A DNA stretch of 64,000 nt. Source: Bin55 sp965116055. Its GTDB lineage: Bacteria > Pseudomonadota > Gammaproteobacteria > Pseudomonadales > Azotimanducaceae. The stretch lies in the NCBI GenBank assembly GCA_965116055.1, contig OZ220466.1, positions 1,426,001 to 1,490,000 of the forward strand. The letters are read 5' to 3'. How positions within the stretch are numbered: the stretch's first letter is position 1; every line of letters begins with the position of its first letter. Shown piece after piece: positions 35,053 to 43,878 of this stretch. Both the position numbers and the translations under genes were made by a program. Below the pieces are notes generated by a model, which was not told where the DNA came from, did no database searches, and saw nothing but the letters and a program-made list of their open reading frames with translations.

Positions 35053-35093
35053 GGCAGGGGATCCATGGATCCCCTGCCCGTTGGTTTTCTTTC
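35053..35093 (+). terminator. Strong palindromic terminator
   Basis: A perfect 26-base palindrome at 35053-35078 can form an 11-bp stem (GGCAGGGGATC/GATCCCCTGCC) with a CATG loop. It is followed by CGTTGGTTTTCTTTCTT. It ends the unit that holds the 34806-35039 gene. Confidence 0.8.
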
Positions 35094-35149
35094 TTCGCCG
35101 CGCCGAACGCGCTTCGGCAAACGACCGGCAGATACCGAAGCGGCATCGC

Positions 35150-35620
35150 TTACGTTTTATGCGACGGACGATCCAAGTTGAGAAGCTTGTGGCGGGTAAC
35201 GCCAACGACCAGGGGCAATTGACCAAGCCGTTGGATGAGTTGCAGGCGGTCCATGGCAAGCGTCCGGCGACGGTGCTGGCCGACGCGGATTATTGCAATG
35301 AGGCGGATCTCGAGGAACTGGAGGCGCGTGGGGTGGACGGTTATGTGGCGTTGGGTCGAGGGGGTCGTTGCCAGGTCGCGGTTGACGCGCGCAGGTATCC
35401 GGTGCGGGCGTGCATGGCAAGGAAGATGGCAACCAAGGCCGGCCGCACACAGTACGTGGAGCGTAAGTGGCTTGCCGAGGCGCCGATCGGATGGATCAAG
35501 CAGGCGCTAGGATTTCGACGGTTCAGCCTGCGTGGGCTTGACAAAGTGCGCGGCGAGTGGGACTTGGTGTGCCTGGCGTTGAATATCAAGCGGATGGGTG
35601 GATGTCTTGCCGCCGCATGA
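35150..35620 (+). pseudogene. IS1182-family transposase, C-terminal fragment
   Basis: The frame carries the DDE-domain end of IS1182 transposases: QGQLTKPLDELQAVHGKRPA, TVLADADYCNEADLEELEAR, GVDGYVALGRGG, then AEAPIGWIKQALGFRRFSLR and GEWDLVCLALNIKRM. The N-terminal two thirds are missing, and the region between YPVRACMARK and its expected upstream sequence is shortened. It is GC-rich compared with its surroundings. No inverted repeats were found. Confidence 0.85.
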
Positions 35621-36013
35621 CCGGGATTGACCTGGATGCCTGTCGGTCATGGGGCTAATCAAGGGCTGATTTAGGGTCCAAGGCCGGTCAGGGCCGCCTT
35701 GAGGTGCCGGACAGCCATGTCATGACCCGAAGAATGACGATGCCCGCACAAAGATGTCGCATGTATTCGACACCGGAAGATTCACCAAGTCTCATGCTTT
35801 CTTACAGCGCAGGCTCCTAGGATTAGGATGTCTATATACGATCGCTACGTTTGTCGATTGGTCTGTGGCGTGATCCCCTGTCGACTATGGCGCGCGTAGT
35901 CGGTGTCGGCGTTTCGGTTGTGATGGATTGGTGTCTGTCCGTCGCTTCGTTACAAGCCGTGAAAACTCACGCTGACATTAAAATTGGCGTGTCATTCATG
36001 GAGGAATGATGCT
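35621..36013. other. Gap before ftsK
   Basis: About 390 bases. The left part (to about 35730) probably belongs to the IS1182 fossil (GC-rich, GGCCGGTCAGGGCCGCC). The right part should hold the ftsK promoter, but no convincing boxes were picked. Confidence 0.4.
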
Positions 36014-38320
36014 ATGGCGCAGTCTAGCACGGAGCCAACGACTGTCAGCTTTTATCTCCGCGAATGCAGCGCTATCGTTGTTGGTGCGCTCGCGGTTATA
36101 TCGTTTCTTGCCCTCGTAAGTTACGCACCAAACGACGAGTTATCAATCTTTGCCAGTCGCGGATTCGCAAATCTAATCGGCACCATTGGCGCGGCGGTGG
36201 CCTTTGGCTTTTTTTGGCTGCTCGGCGTCGTCGCGTTTTTGATCCCAGTTGGCATGTTCGGCGGCTGTGCTGCAATGATGGTTTGGCGGGGTGATGAGAT
36301 CCATTGGCTAAACATTGCTCGCCGAGGTGGTGGTGCTTTACTTTTCACTGTTACCACAACGCTTTTTGCAGCTTTGCACGTAACAGGGTATGCCGCGTTA
36401 CCCGCAGGGCCGGGTGGTCAACTAGGGGTTACAGTAGTTTCTTACACGGTTGCTTTCGTCAATAAGGCAGGATTGACGATTTTTTCGTTAGTGGGTATGT
36501 TGATAGCGTTGCAACTGATGCTAGGTTTTTCTTGGCTAGATGTCCTGGAGGTAATAGGCCGCGGCGTTACGCGCGTTTCACGGATTTCGTTGAAGGCGGC
36601 TATTTGGCTGTGGCGATGTGCAGCTACAACCCTTGCATCGTTGGAAGCATGGCGCGCGCGCCGCAAAGACGATCGAAAGGATGCTAAATCCATTGGGAAC
36701 ATGACGCCGCCGGATCGTCTGGAACCGACATTTTCACAAACGGCTTCGGCGCCTACGGTCTCAAATTCGGAATCCGCGGCTGTTGTTGCCAAGCCACCGC
36801 GAGCTGCTGAGGTTTTACCTAGAAGCAACACAGAACCGATTCTGATTGATACGCTACCAAGTTTGGAGATACTTACAACGCCATCGCAAAACAGTGAATT
36901 CGATGACGCGGAAAAACAAGCGTTGATCGAATTAGGGGAGCGTTTACGGACGATTTTGGCCGACTACGGCGTTTCCATTGAGGTAGAGTCGATTATTTCA
37001 GGTCCGGTGGTCTCGCGTTTTGAGCTGTTGCTCGCCCCGGGTATAAAAGTTAACAAAATCATTTCACTATCGAACGATCTCGCGCGGGAGATCGCGGTTC
37101 GTTCCGTACGAGTTGTACCGGTCATACCAGGTAAAAGTGTCGTTGGGGTTGAGATCCCCAATCGTGTGCGTGCGATGGTTACTCTTAAAGAGGTTTTGGC
37201 TTGCGCTGAATTTAACGACGCAAAGCATCCGCTAACGCTTGCGCTAGGAAAAGATATTGCCGGCGATCCCGTCTACGCGGATCTTGAACGCATGCCACAT
37301 CTGCTCGTTGCGGGGACGACTGGATCGGGTAAATCCGTCGGTGTCAACACCATGTTGCTTAGCTTGCTCTATCGCTTAACCCCAGACGATGTGCGATTGA
37401 TACTTGTGGATCCCAAGATGCTTGAGTTGTCGGTGTACGAAGGTATCCCGCACTTACTTACGCCGGTCGTAACGGATATGCAAGACGCTGCGCGTGCGTT
37501 ACAGTGGTGTGTCGGTGAGATGGAGCGCCGTTATCGTCTCATGAAGGTGCTTAAGGTGCGCAATCTAAGAGGCTACAACGAAAAAATAGCGGAAGCCGAA
37601 CAGGTTGGCGAGGTACTGGCGGATCCGTTGTGGGATCCCAAGACTGGCCTTGATCAAGAAAATCTCGGCAAGCTACCGCTCATTGTCGTGGTCATTGATG
37701 AATTCGCCGACATGATCATGATTGTGGGCAAGAAAATCGAGCAACTGATCGCACGCATTGCCCAAAAAGCTCGGGCTGCTGGCATTCACTTGGTCCTCGC
37801 GACGCAACGTCCATCGGTGGATGTCATCACTGGTTTAATCAAAGCCAATATTCCTTGCCGAATCAGCTACCAAGTATCGAGTCAGGTCGATTCCCGGACG
37901 ATTCTTGATCAGGTGGGTGCGGAGCACCTCCTAGGTCATGGTGATATGCTCTACCTGCCCCCTGGTACCAGCGTGCCGGAACGCGTTCATGGATCTTTCG
38001 TGAGTGACGAGGAAGTACTCGCGGTGATTGAAGACTGGCGTCAACGAGGCGCGCCCCAATATGTTTACGACATGATGACTGAGGAAATAAGCAGCGATTC
38101 GATTGATATGAGTTTCGGCGACGAGGACGCTGAAGACCTCTATGCCCAAGCAGTGAGTTTCGTTTTGGAATCAAGACGGGCTTCGGCGTCTGCGTTGCAA
38201 ACGAAATTTCAGATCGGTTGGAACAAAGCTGCTCGCTTTATGGATCAGATGGAAACCCAAGGCATAGTTTCGGAGCCTGACCGTAAAGGACGGCGTGAGG
38301 TACTAGCCGCTGAGGAATAG
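36014..38320 (+). CDS. ftsK: DNA translocase FtsK
   Basis: Septal DNA pump that resolves chromosome dimers with XerCD. It is 768 residues from ATG 36014, which has GGAGG ten bases upstream; an in-frame ATG at 35984 lacks this. Four N-terminal membrane helices occupy about residues 20-165, a Pro/Ser-rich linker about 195-280, then the RecA-like motor with GTTGSGKSVGVNTMLLSLLY and LPLIVVVIDEFADMIM. The C-terminal winged-helix gamma domain, which reads KOPS sites, follows (LESRRASASALQTKFQIGWN). The linker is short compared with E. coli. Confidence 0.97.
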   Translation: MAQSSTEPTTVSFYLRECSAIVVGALAVISFLALVSYAPNDELSIFASRGFANLIGTIGAAVAFGFFWLLGVVAFLIPVGMFGGCAAMMVWRGDEIHWLNIARRGGGALLFTVTTTLFAALHVTGYAALPAGPGGQLGVTVVSYTVAFVNKAGLTIFSLVGMLIALQLMLGFSWLDVLEVIGRGVTRVSRISLKAAIWLWRCAATTLASLEAWRARRKDDRKDAKSIGNMTPPDRLEPTFSQTASAPTVSNSESAAVVAKPPRAAEVLPRSNTEPILIDTLPSLEILTTPSQNSEFDDAEKQALIELGERLRTILADYGVSIEVESIISGPVVSRFELLLAPGIKVNKIISLSNDLAREIAVRSVRVVPVIPGKSVVGVEIPNRVRAMVTLKEVLACAEFNDAKHPLTLALGKDIAGDPVYADLERMPHLLVAGTTGSGKSVGVNTMLLSLLYRLTPDDVRLILVDPKMLELSVYEGIPHLLTPVVTDMQDAARALQWCVGEMERRYRLMKVLKVRNLRGYNEKIAEAEQVGEVLADPLWDPKTGLDQENLGKLPLIVVVIDEFADMIMIVGKKIEQLIARIAQKARAAGIHLVLATQRPSVDVITGLIKANIPCRISYQVSSQVDSRTILDQVGAEHLLGHGDMLYLPPGTSVPERVHGSFVSDEEVLAVIEDWRQRGAPQYVYDMMTEEISSDSIDMSFGDEDAEDLYAQAVSFVLESRRASASALQTKFQIGWNKAARFMDQMETQGIVSEPDRKGRREVLAAEE

Positions 38321-38339
38321 GTTTATATGGTCAAGGTCG

Positions 38340-38975
38340 TTGCTTGGGCGACTTTTCCCTCTTCTAGCGGTTACAGTTTGTGCGCTGACCGGGTTCGCTG
38401 AGGCCAGCCCAACCAATCCTGGAGCGGCGTTGTTGAAGCGCTTTGAGCATATTGACACGTTAAAAGCTCACTTCATTCAAAGGACGTTAAGCGATAACGG
38501 CGAAGAACTGCAAAAACTCGAAGGTGAGATGCTGATACGTCGGCCGTTGTACTTTAAGTGGGAGGTCAAAAAACCTTACAGCATGACCTATTTGCTTCAC
38601 GAGCTCAACCTCACCGTTGTGGATCCCGATTTGCATCAGGTCTCTTATCAAACATTGGCGTCGTCCGATGAAGTGCCCATGGTTGCTTTGCTGTTACATA
38701 GCGACATGTCCGTATTGGACGATTTCTCCGTTGTTCAAGCGCGAAATCACTTCAAGCTTGAACCGTTAGATGCAAGGCAGTTATTCAATTCGATCACTGT
38801 ATATTTTGACGGTACCCGCCTTGATGCGATTGATGTGCGCGATTCGCAAAACAGACTAACCGAGTTTACGTTTAAGGATATGGAAGAGAATCTCACCATT
38901 CCAGATGAACTCTTCTCGCTAGATATTCCAGACGATATGGAAGTGATTGGCGAACGCCCAATGGATGTCGATTAG
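38340..38975 (+). CDS. lolA: Outer-membrane lipoprotein carrier LolA
   Basis: Periplasmic chaperone that ferries lipoproteins from LolCDE to LolB. It is 211 residues from TTG 38340; the nearby ATG at 38327 is out of frame. The signal peptide MLGRLFPLLAVTVCALTGFA is followed by EAS. The mature part has LKAHFIQRTLSDNGEELQKL, then EGEMLIRRPLYFKWEVKKPY and NSITVYFDGTRLDAIDVRDS. It sits 19 bases after ftsK and before rarA, the usual order. Confidence 0.94.
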   Translation: MLGRLFPLLAVTVCALTGFAEASPTNPGAALLKRFEHIDTLKAHFIQRTLSDNGEELQKLEGEMLIRRPLYFKWEVKKPYSMTYLLHELNLTVVDPDLHQVSYQTLASSDEVPMVALLLHSDMSVLDDFSVVQARNHFKLEPLDARQLFNSITVYFDGTRLDAIDVRDSQNRLTEFTFKDMEENLTIPDELFSLDIPDDMEVIGERPMDVD

Positions 38976-40290
38976 GCTTAGTGACCGTTTGCTAATTTTT
39001 GGCGGCGACCAACATGAACCCGGCAAACAGCTCGTGATACCCTTAGCGAACCGATTGCGCCCGCAAACGTTCGATGACTTTGTAGGTCAGGAGCACCTAC
39101 TAGGAGTTGGCCGCCCACTTGCGACACTCATTGAACAACGCGCTATTCATTCCATGATCCTGTGGGGACCGCCTGGTTCCGGAAAGACTACGCTTGCACG
39201 ACTGCTTGCGGCGAATTCCGACGCTCACTGGATTTCAATGTCGGCCGTTTTAGCCGGTGTGAAGGAAGTGCGGGAGGCTATTAGCCAAGCCAAAACTCAT
39301 CTACCGCGTCAAACGGTGTTGTTTGTCGATGAAGTCCATCGGTTTAACAAATCGCAACAAGATGCCTTTCTTCCGCATGTCGAATCGGGCACGCTCACGC
39401 TCATCGGCGCGACGACAGAAAATCCCGCATTCGAGGTTAATTCGGCTTTGTTATCGCGCACCCATGTGTACGTGCTAGAGCGATTGAATCCTCAGCAAAT
39501 TCATGAGATCGTGAATCGAGCCCTGCGCGAAGCAGCGCCGACATGCACATTGACGGATGAAGGCCTTGCTCAATTGGTTGCACTTGCCGACGGCGACGCT
39601 CGCCGGGCGTTAAATGTCGTCGAAGCTGCGACTCGATTGGGCGTCCAAACACTAGATACCACAGCTGTGGAACGCGCGGCAGGGCAGGCGTTCCGACAAT
39701 TTGACAAAGGTGGCGATGCGTTTTACGATCAGATTTCGGCGCTGCACAAATCGGTGCGCGGGAGTGACCCTGATGCGTCGCTTTATTGGTTTACGCGCAT
39801 GATTGATGGTGGTTGCGACCCACTATACATCGCGCGCCGACTTGTAAGGATTGCAACTGAGGATATCGGTACCGCAGATCCTCGGTGCCTGCAAATCGCC
39901 ATCGCGGCGCGCGATGCTTACCGATATCTTGGATCGCCGGAGGGTGAACTAGCGCTAGCGGAGGCTGTCGTGTATTTCGCCACAGTACCGAAGAGTAATG
40001 CCGTTGAGGTGGCGTTCGAGCAAGCCAAGGCATTCGTACGGTCCCACCCATCCTATGCTGTGCCGTTACGTTTTCGAAATGCGCCGACTGGCCTCGCTAA
40101 ATCACTGGGGCACGGCGAGGGGTATCGATACGCTCATGACGAAGAAGGTGCGTTTGCAGCTGGCGAACGATATTTCCCCGATGAAATGGATGACGAGCAG
40201 TTTTATCGGCCGACAGATCGTGGGGTTGAGAAACAAATTCGGACGCGTATATCTAAACTTCGCGCCTTGAATCGACGCACCAAGCGCTAA
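38965..40290 (+). CDS. rarA: Replication-associated recombination protein RarA (MgsA)
   Basis: AAA+ ATPase acting at stalled replication forks, related to clamp-loader subunits. It shows PLANRLRPQTFDDFVGQEHL, Walker A WGPPGSGKTTLARLLA, Walker B VLFVDEVHRFNKSQQD and sensor 1 LIGATTENPAFEVNSALLSR. The C-terminal tetramerisation domain has KSVRGSDPDASLYWFTRMI. The start is uncertain: ATG 38965 overlaps lolA, TTG 38989 does not and gives MLIFGGDQHE, closer to known N-termini. Confidence 0.96.
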   Translation: MSIRLSDRLLIFGGDQHEPGKQLVIPLANRLRPQTFDDFVGQEHLLGVGRPLATLIEQRAIHSMILWGPPGSGKTTLARLLAANSDAHWISMSAVLAGVKEVREAISQAKTHLPRQTVLFVDEVHRFNKSQQDAFLPHVESGTLTLIGATTENPAFEVNSALLSRTHVYVLERLNPQQIHEIVNRALREAAPTCTLTDEGLAQLVALADGDARRALNVVEAATRLGVQTLDTTAVERAAGQAFRQFDKGGDAFYDQISALHKSVRGSDPDASLYWFTRMIDGGCDPLYIARRLVRIATEDIGTADPRCLQIAIAARDAYRYLGSPEGELALAEAVVYFATVPKSNAVEVAFEQAKAFVRSHPSYAVPLRFRNAPTGLAKSLGHGEGYRYAHDEEGAFAAGERYFPDEMDDEQFYRPTDRGVEKQIRTRISKLRALNRRTKR

Positions 40291-40293
40291 GAT

Positions 40294-40662
40294 TTGCTAA
40301 AGACAATTCTGATCGTAGCTGGTGCTGGGGCGCTCGGCGCATTATTGCGGTACGGTGTTGTATCGTTTGCAGCGTGGCAAGACTTGTCACCGTGGGGTAC
40401 ATTTACCGTTAATGTGTTTGGTTGTTTCCTTGTGGGTGCTCTTATAGCCTACACGCAAGATCAGATATGGTTTCAGAATTACGGTAGGAATTTACTCGTC
40501 GTAGGCTTTTTAGGCGCATTTACGACATTTTCTGCGTTTTCTATGGACACTATTCAATTGGCGCAAGACGGCAAATTGCATGTCGCATTGATATATGCGA
40601 CGTTAACGGTGAGCGGCTGTCTCGCCGCTACCTACACCGGCTTGAAACTGGCGAACCACTGA
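40294..40662 (+). CDS. crcB: Fluoride ion exporter CrcB/Fluc
   Basis: A 122-residue, four-helix dual-topology fluoride channel. It shows GALGALLRYGVVSF, the NVFGCFLVGAL pore helix with conserved Asn, and FLGAFTTFSAFSMD, the Phe-box/Na+ region. TTG start. It is wedged between rarA and serS with three bases before it and a one-base overlap (TGATG) after it, so it is translated as part of that operon rather than from a fluoride riboswitch of its own. Confidence 0.95.
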   Translation: MLKTILIVAGAGALGALLRYGVVSFAAWQDLSPWGTFTVNVFGCFLVGALIAYTQDQIWFQNYGRNLLVVGFLGAFTTFSAFSMDTIQLAQDGKLHVALIYATLTVSGCLAATYTGLKLANH

Positions 40663-41954
40663 TGCTAGATCCTCGCTTGTTGCGTCGAGAACCGGACGCG
40701 ATCGCTCAAGCGCTGAGCAAGCGCGGTACAGCATTTGATGTGGCGGCATACAAAGAACTTGAAACTTCGCGTCACGACTTGCAAACCGAACTGGAGAATC
40801 TCCAGCACGAGCGGAACGAATTGTCGCGCACGATCGGACAAGCTAAGCGTGATGGTCTTGATATTGAACCGTTGCGATTGGGTGTTCGCGAGATTGGATT
40901 TCGTCTGGAGGTCGTTAAACAAGAGTTCGGTAAAGTTCGAGATGAACTCAACGATTTTTTGCTCTCGATCCCGAATGTGCCGCATGAGTCTGTCCCGGAT
41001 GGCACGGACGAGGAGGATAACGTTGTTCTTCGTTGTTCGGGTGATCTACCGTCGTTCAACTTTGAAGCGAAAGATCATGTCGATCTTGCGCCAAACTTCC
41101 TCAATATGGAACTTGCCGTCAAGATTAGCGGTAGTCGATTTAGCGTGTTACGCGGCCCGCTTGCCAAACTACAGCGCAGTTTGACGCAGTTTATGCTGGA
41201 TACACACACAGAGTTACATGGATATGAGGAGGTGTACGTACCGTATATCGTCAATGCTGCATCTATGACCGCGACGGGGCAGTTGCCGAAGTTCGAAGAG
41301 GACGCCTTCCATGTCCGTCATACGGAACCGATGTATTTGGTCCCGACCGCCGAAGTACCAGTTACGAATTTCGTGCGCGATGAAATTTTGAACATGTCGG
41401 CGTTACCGATGAAATTCGTGGCACACACGCCGTGCTTTCGCAGCGAAGCCGGGTCTTACGGTAAGGACACACGGGGCATTTTTAGACAGCACCAATTCGA
41501 GAAAGTTGAACTCGTGCACATTGTCGCGCCGGTCGATTCGTGGGATGCATTCGACCAGCTTCTCGGTCATGCTGAGATCATCCTGAAAATGCTTGAATTG
41601 CCATATCGAGCGAGCATCCTATGCGGTGGCGATCTGGGATTTGCCGCGGCGAAGACAGTTGACCTGGAAGTTTGGCTCCCAAGCCAGCAGCGCTATCGGG
41701 AGATTTCGAGCGTGAGCAACTTTTTGGACTTTCAAGCCCGTCGCGCCCAAGCGCGATTTCGACGCAAGGCCGGGGAACGACCAGAACTCGTTCACACGTT
41801 AAACGGATCAGGTCTAGCTGTCGGTCGATCGTTAATTGCGCTGATGGAGAACTTTCAAAACGGCGATGGCTCTTTTACGATTCCAGATGCCTTGCGTCCG
41901 TATATGGGAGGCGTGGATTCGTTGAATCTTACGGTTCGCGACAGCACAGACTAA
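40662..41954 (+). CDS. serS: Seryl-tRNA synthetase
   Basis: 430-residue class II synthetase. The N-terminal antiparallel coiled-coil arm (residues about 30-100) is followed by the motif 2 region HTPCFRSEAGSYGKDTRGIF and motif 3 LNGSGLAVGRSLIALMENFQ. The DLEVWLPSQQRYREISSVSN block is intact. The tRNA-Ser(TGA) gene is in the same window. The stop overlaps the cysG ATG (TAATG). Confidence 0.98.
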   Translation: MLDPRLLRREPDAIAQALSKRGTAFDVAAYKELETSRHDLQTELENLQHERNELSRTIGQAKRDGLDIEPLRLGVREIGFRLEVVKQEFGKVRDELNDFLLSIPNVPHESVPDGTDEEDNVVLRCSGDLPSFNFEAKDHVDLAPNFLNMELAVKISGSRFSVLRGPLAKLQRSLTQFMLDTHTELHGYEEVYVPYIVNAASMTATGQLPKFEEDAFHVRHTEPMYLVPTAEVPVTNFVRDEILNMSALPMKFVAHTPCFRSEAGSYGKDTRGIFRQHQFEKVELVHIVAPVDSWDAFDQLLGHAEIILKMLELPYRASILCGGDLGFAAAKTVDLEVWLPSQQRYREISSVSNFLDFQARRAQARFRRKAGERPELVHTLNGSGLAVGRSLIALMENFQNGDGSFTIPDALRPYMGGVDSLNLTVRDSTD

Positions 41955-43312
41955 TGGCGCAGCTGCCGCTGTTTCTCAACAGTGCAAAGCTGCGTTGTTT
42001 ACTGATTGGCGGTGGGAGCGTCGCAGCTCGTAAACTACAGACGTTAATAGATCGCGGCGTCCCCTGTAGAGTGGTTGCGCTCTCAATCAGCGATGAAGTG
42101 CAGGCGCTTGCAACGAGTGCCAGCATCCTTGTCGAAAAGCGATCTTTTGCACTTTACGATCTTGATGATGTTCATTTTGTCATATCGGCTACGAACGACC
42201 GAGAACTAAACGCGCATGTCGCGGCTGCTTGCCAAGCGAGAGCTGTTCTAGTAAATATTGTCGACGACCGCGAGCTCTCGACCGCTACGTTTCCAGCTAT
42301 CGTTGATCGAAAACCGGTCCTTGTTGCAGTTACCACGGATGGACGCTCGCCAACACTAGCAAGGCGATTAAAGTCAATGCTTGAGAGTCAGCTGAGCGAA
42401 GGATTAGGTCGTCTTGCGGAATTTATAGCGGAAAAGCGCCATCGGCTTGGTGGACAATCTGCGCGGCTTTTATGGGACGCCGTGATTGATTCAACTATTC
42501 CCGAACTGTTGGAACGCGGTGACGACCGAGCTGCTGAAACGCAGTTTCATAAGCTACAAGCCGATGCCTCTGTGTCACAAGGATTTGTATCCCTTGTGGG
42601 TGCCGGTCCTGGAGACCCGGCCCTGTTGACCGTGAAAGCGATTCGTTGTATGGAACGTGCCGATTCGGTGTATTACGACAATCTCATTTCGCCAGCTGTA
42701 CTCGCACGCGTGCGGAAAGATGCCGACAAAATATATGTTGGCAAGAAACGCAGTTTCAAAGGTATCCGCCAAGAAGAAATCAATCGGATGATGCTTGACG
42801 ATGCACTGGCTGGCAAACGCGTCGTGCGACTGAAAGGCGGTGACCCTTTCATGTTTGGACGCGGCGGCGAGGAGATCGAATCGCTTCTACAGGAAGGTAT
42901 TGGCTTTGAAGTTGTACCGGGCATTACCGCAGCGCTAGGGTGTGCTGCTTATGCTGGGATTCCACTGACGCATCGAGACTACTCTCAATCGGTTCGATTT
43001 GTAACCGGGCACTTGAAGAGTAACGAGATACATCTTGATTGGCCCGAACTCGCAAAGTCCGATCAAACGCTAGTCGTATATATGGGGTTGGCAAATCTCA
43101 AGCTATTCACTGAAAACCTTATGGCTCATGGTTTGCGACCACAGGTTCCGATTGCTGTCATTTCTCGGGGAACGCTTCCCGATCAGCGTGTGATCAAATC
43201 AACGGTCGGTTTGATCGGCGATGAATTGGATTTGCATGCCTTGGAGAGTCCTACGACGGCAATCATTGGCGATGTTGTCGCGTTTGGCGACCGACTTCAT
43301 AGGGATTCCTAG
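41954..43312 (+). CDS. cysG: Siroheme synthase CysG (dehydrogenase/ferrochelatase plus SUMT)
   Basis: A 452-residue fusion. The N-terminal CysG-A part has the NAD-binding LIGGGSVAARKLQTLIDRGV and VISATNDRELN. The C-terminal SUMT part has LVGAGPGDPALLTVKA, YDNLISPAVL, VRLKGGDPFMFGRGGEE and VVPGITAALGCAAYAGIPLT. It makes siroheme for sulfite/nitrite reductases. The start at 41954 is set by TAATG overlap with serS; the longer frame reads through serS. Confidence 0.97.
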   Translation: MAQLPLFLNSAKLRCLLIGGGSVAARKLQTLIDRGVPCRVVALSISDEVQALATSASILVEKRSFALYDLDDVHFVISATNDRELNAHVAAACQARAVLVNIVDDRELSTATFPAIVDRKPVLVAVTTDGRSPTLARRLKSMLESQLSEGLGRLAEFIAEKRHRLGGQSARLLWDAVIDSTIPELLERGDDRAAETQFHKLQADASVSQGFVSLVGAGPGDPALLTVKAIRCMERADSVYYDNLISPAVLARVRKDADKIYVGKKRSFKGIRQEEINRMMLDDALAGKRVVRLKGGDPFMFGRGGEEIESLLQEGIGFEVVPGITAALGCAAYAGIPLTHRDYSQSVRFVTGHLKSNEIHLDWPELAKSDQTLVVYMGLANLKLFTENLMAHGLRPQVPIAVISRGTLPDQRVIKSTVGLIGDELDLHALESPTTAIIGDVVAFGDRLHRDS

Positions 43313-43782
43313 TACTTACCGCCGAGTTTTCGGTGATCCCAGCTAATGTACCGTTCAGGTGCGAATTGAAGTGCGACACGTTTGCGAGCGTTGGTTTGGA
43401 CTGAATGACGCAACTTGGCAAGTTGATCTTCGGATAGATCGCGACCGCGCGAATTGATTTTCACGAGCGCATCAACGACCAGATCGAATTCCTCATGGAT
43501 GTGGGTTTGTGCGTAGATCACAACGCCTTGTAACTCAGCGTACTGCGTTCCAGACTCAATTAATAGGCTTGCCTTAGGGTCGCGTCGCCAGTTTAATACT
43601 TTTTGACTCTTGGCAAAGGTAGTGCAGATAAAGTTTTCCTCATCGTCGACAGCAAACCACATCGGCATGGGATGGGGGAATCCGTTCTTGCCATTCGATA
43701 CGATGATGAGCGTCTGAGCTTTGTCAATATAGGCCTTACGTTGAGTTTCGTCCATTTCAATGGATGATCGACGAGATGGCAT
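43309..43782 (-). CDS. Pyridoxamine 5'-phosphate oxidase-family (PPOX) protein
   Basis: 157 residues from ATG 43782, which is preceded by AAGGAG at a good distance. The flavin-binding split barrel is visible: QTLIIVSNGKNGFPHPMPMW, TFAKSQKVLNWRRDPKASLL and GVVIYAQTHIHEE. Such proteins bind FMN, F420 or heme, and the substrate is not evident. It is convergent with cysG with a four-base overlap and lies downstream of the 43879-44991 gene. Confidence 0.82.
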   Translation of the reverse strand: MPSRRSSIEMDETQRKAYIDKAQTLIIVSNGKNGFPHPMPMWFAVDDEENFICTTFAKSQKVLNWRRDPKASLLIESGTQYAELQGVVIYAQTHIHEEFDLVVDALVKINSRGRDLSEDQLAKLRHSVQTNARKRVALQFAPERYISWDHRKLGGKY

Positions 43783-43878
43783 GTCTCTCCTTAAGTGATT
43801 TTGTTTCACACAGTTGAGAACCGGGTAATCTATTGAACAAGATTACTCGTTTCCCGCATACATCTAATTTTTAGCGTA

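Noticed and set aside
38327..38395. ATG at 38327 as lolA start
   Set aside because: It is out of frame with the LolA signal peptide and mature sequence; the TTG at 38340 is in frame.
41672..41953. 94-codon N-terminal extension of cysG
   Set aside because: It reads through serS in another frame; CysG proteins begin at the ATG that overlaps the serS stop.
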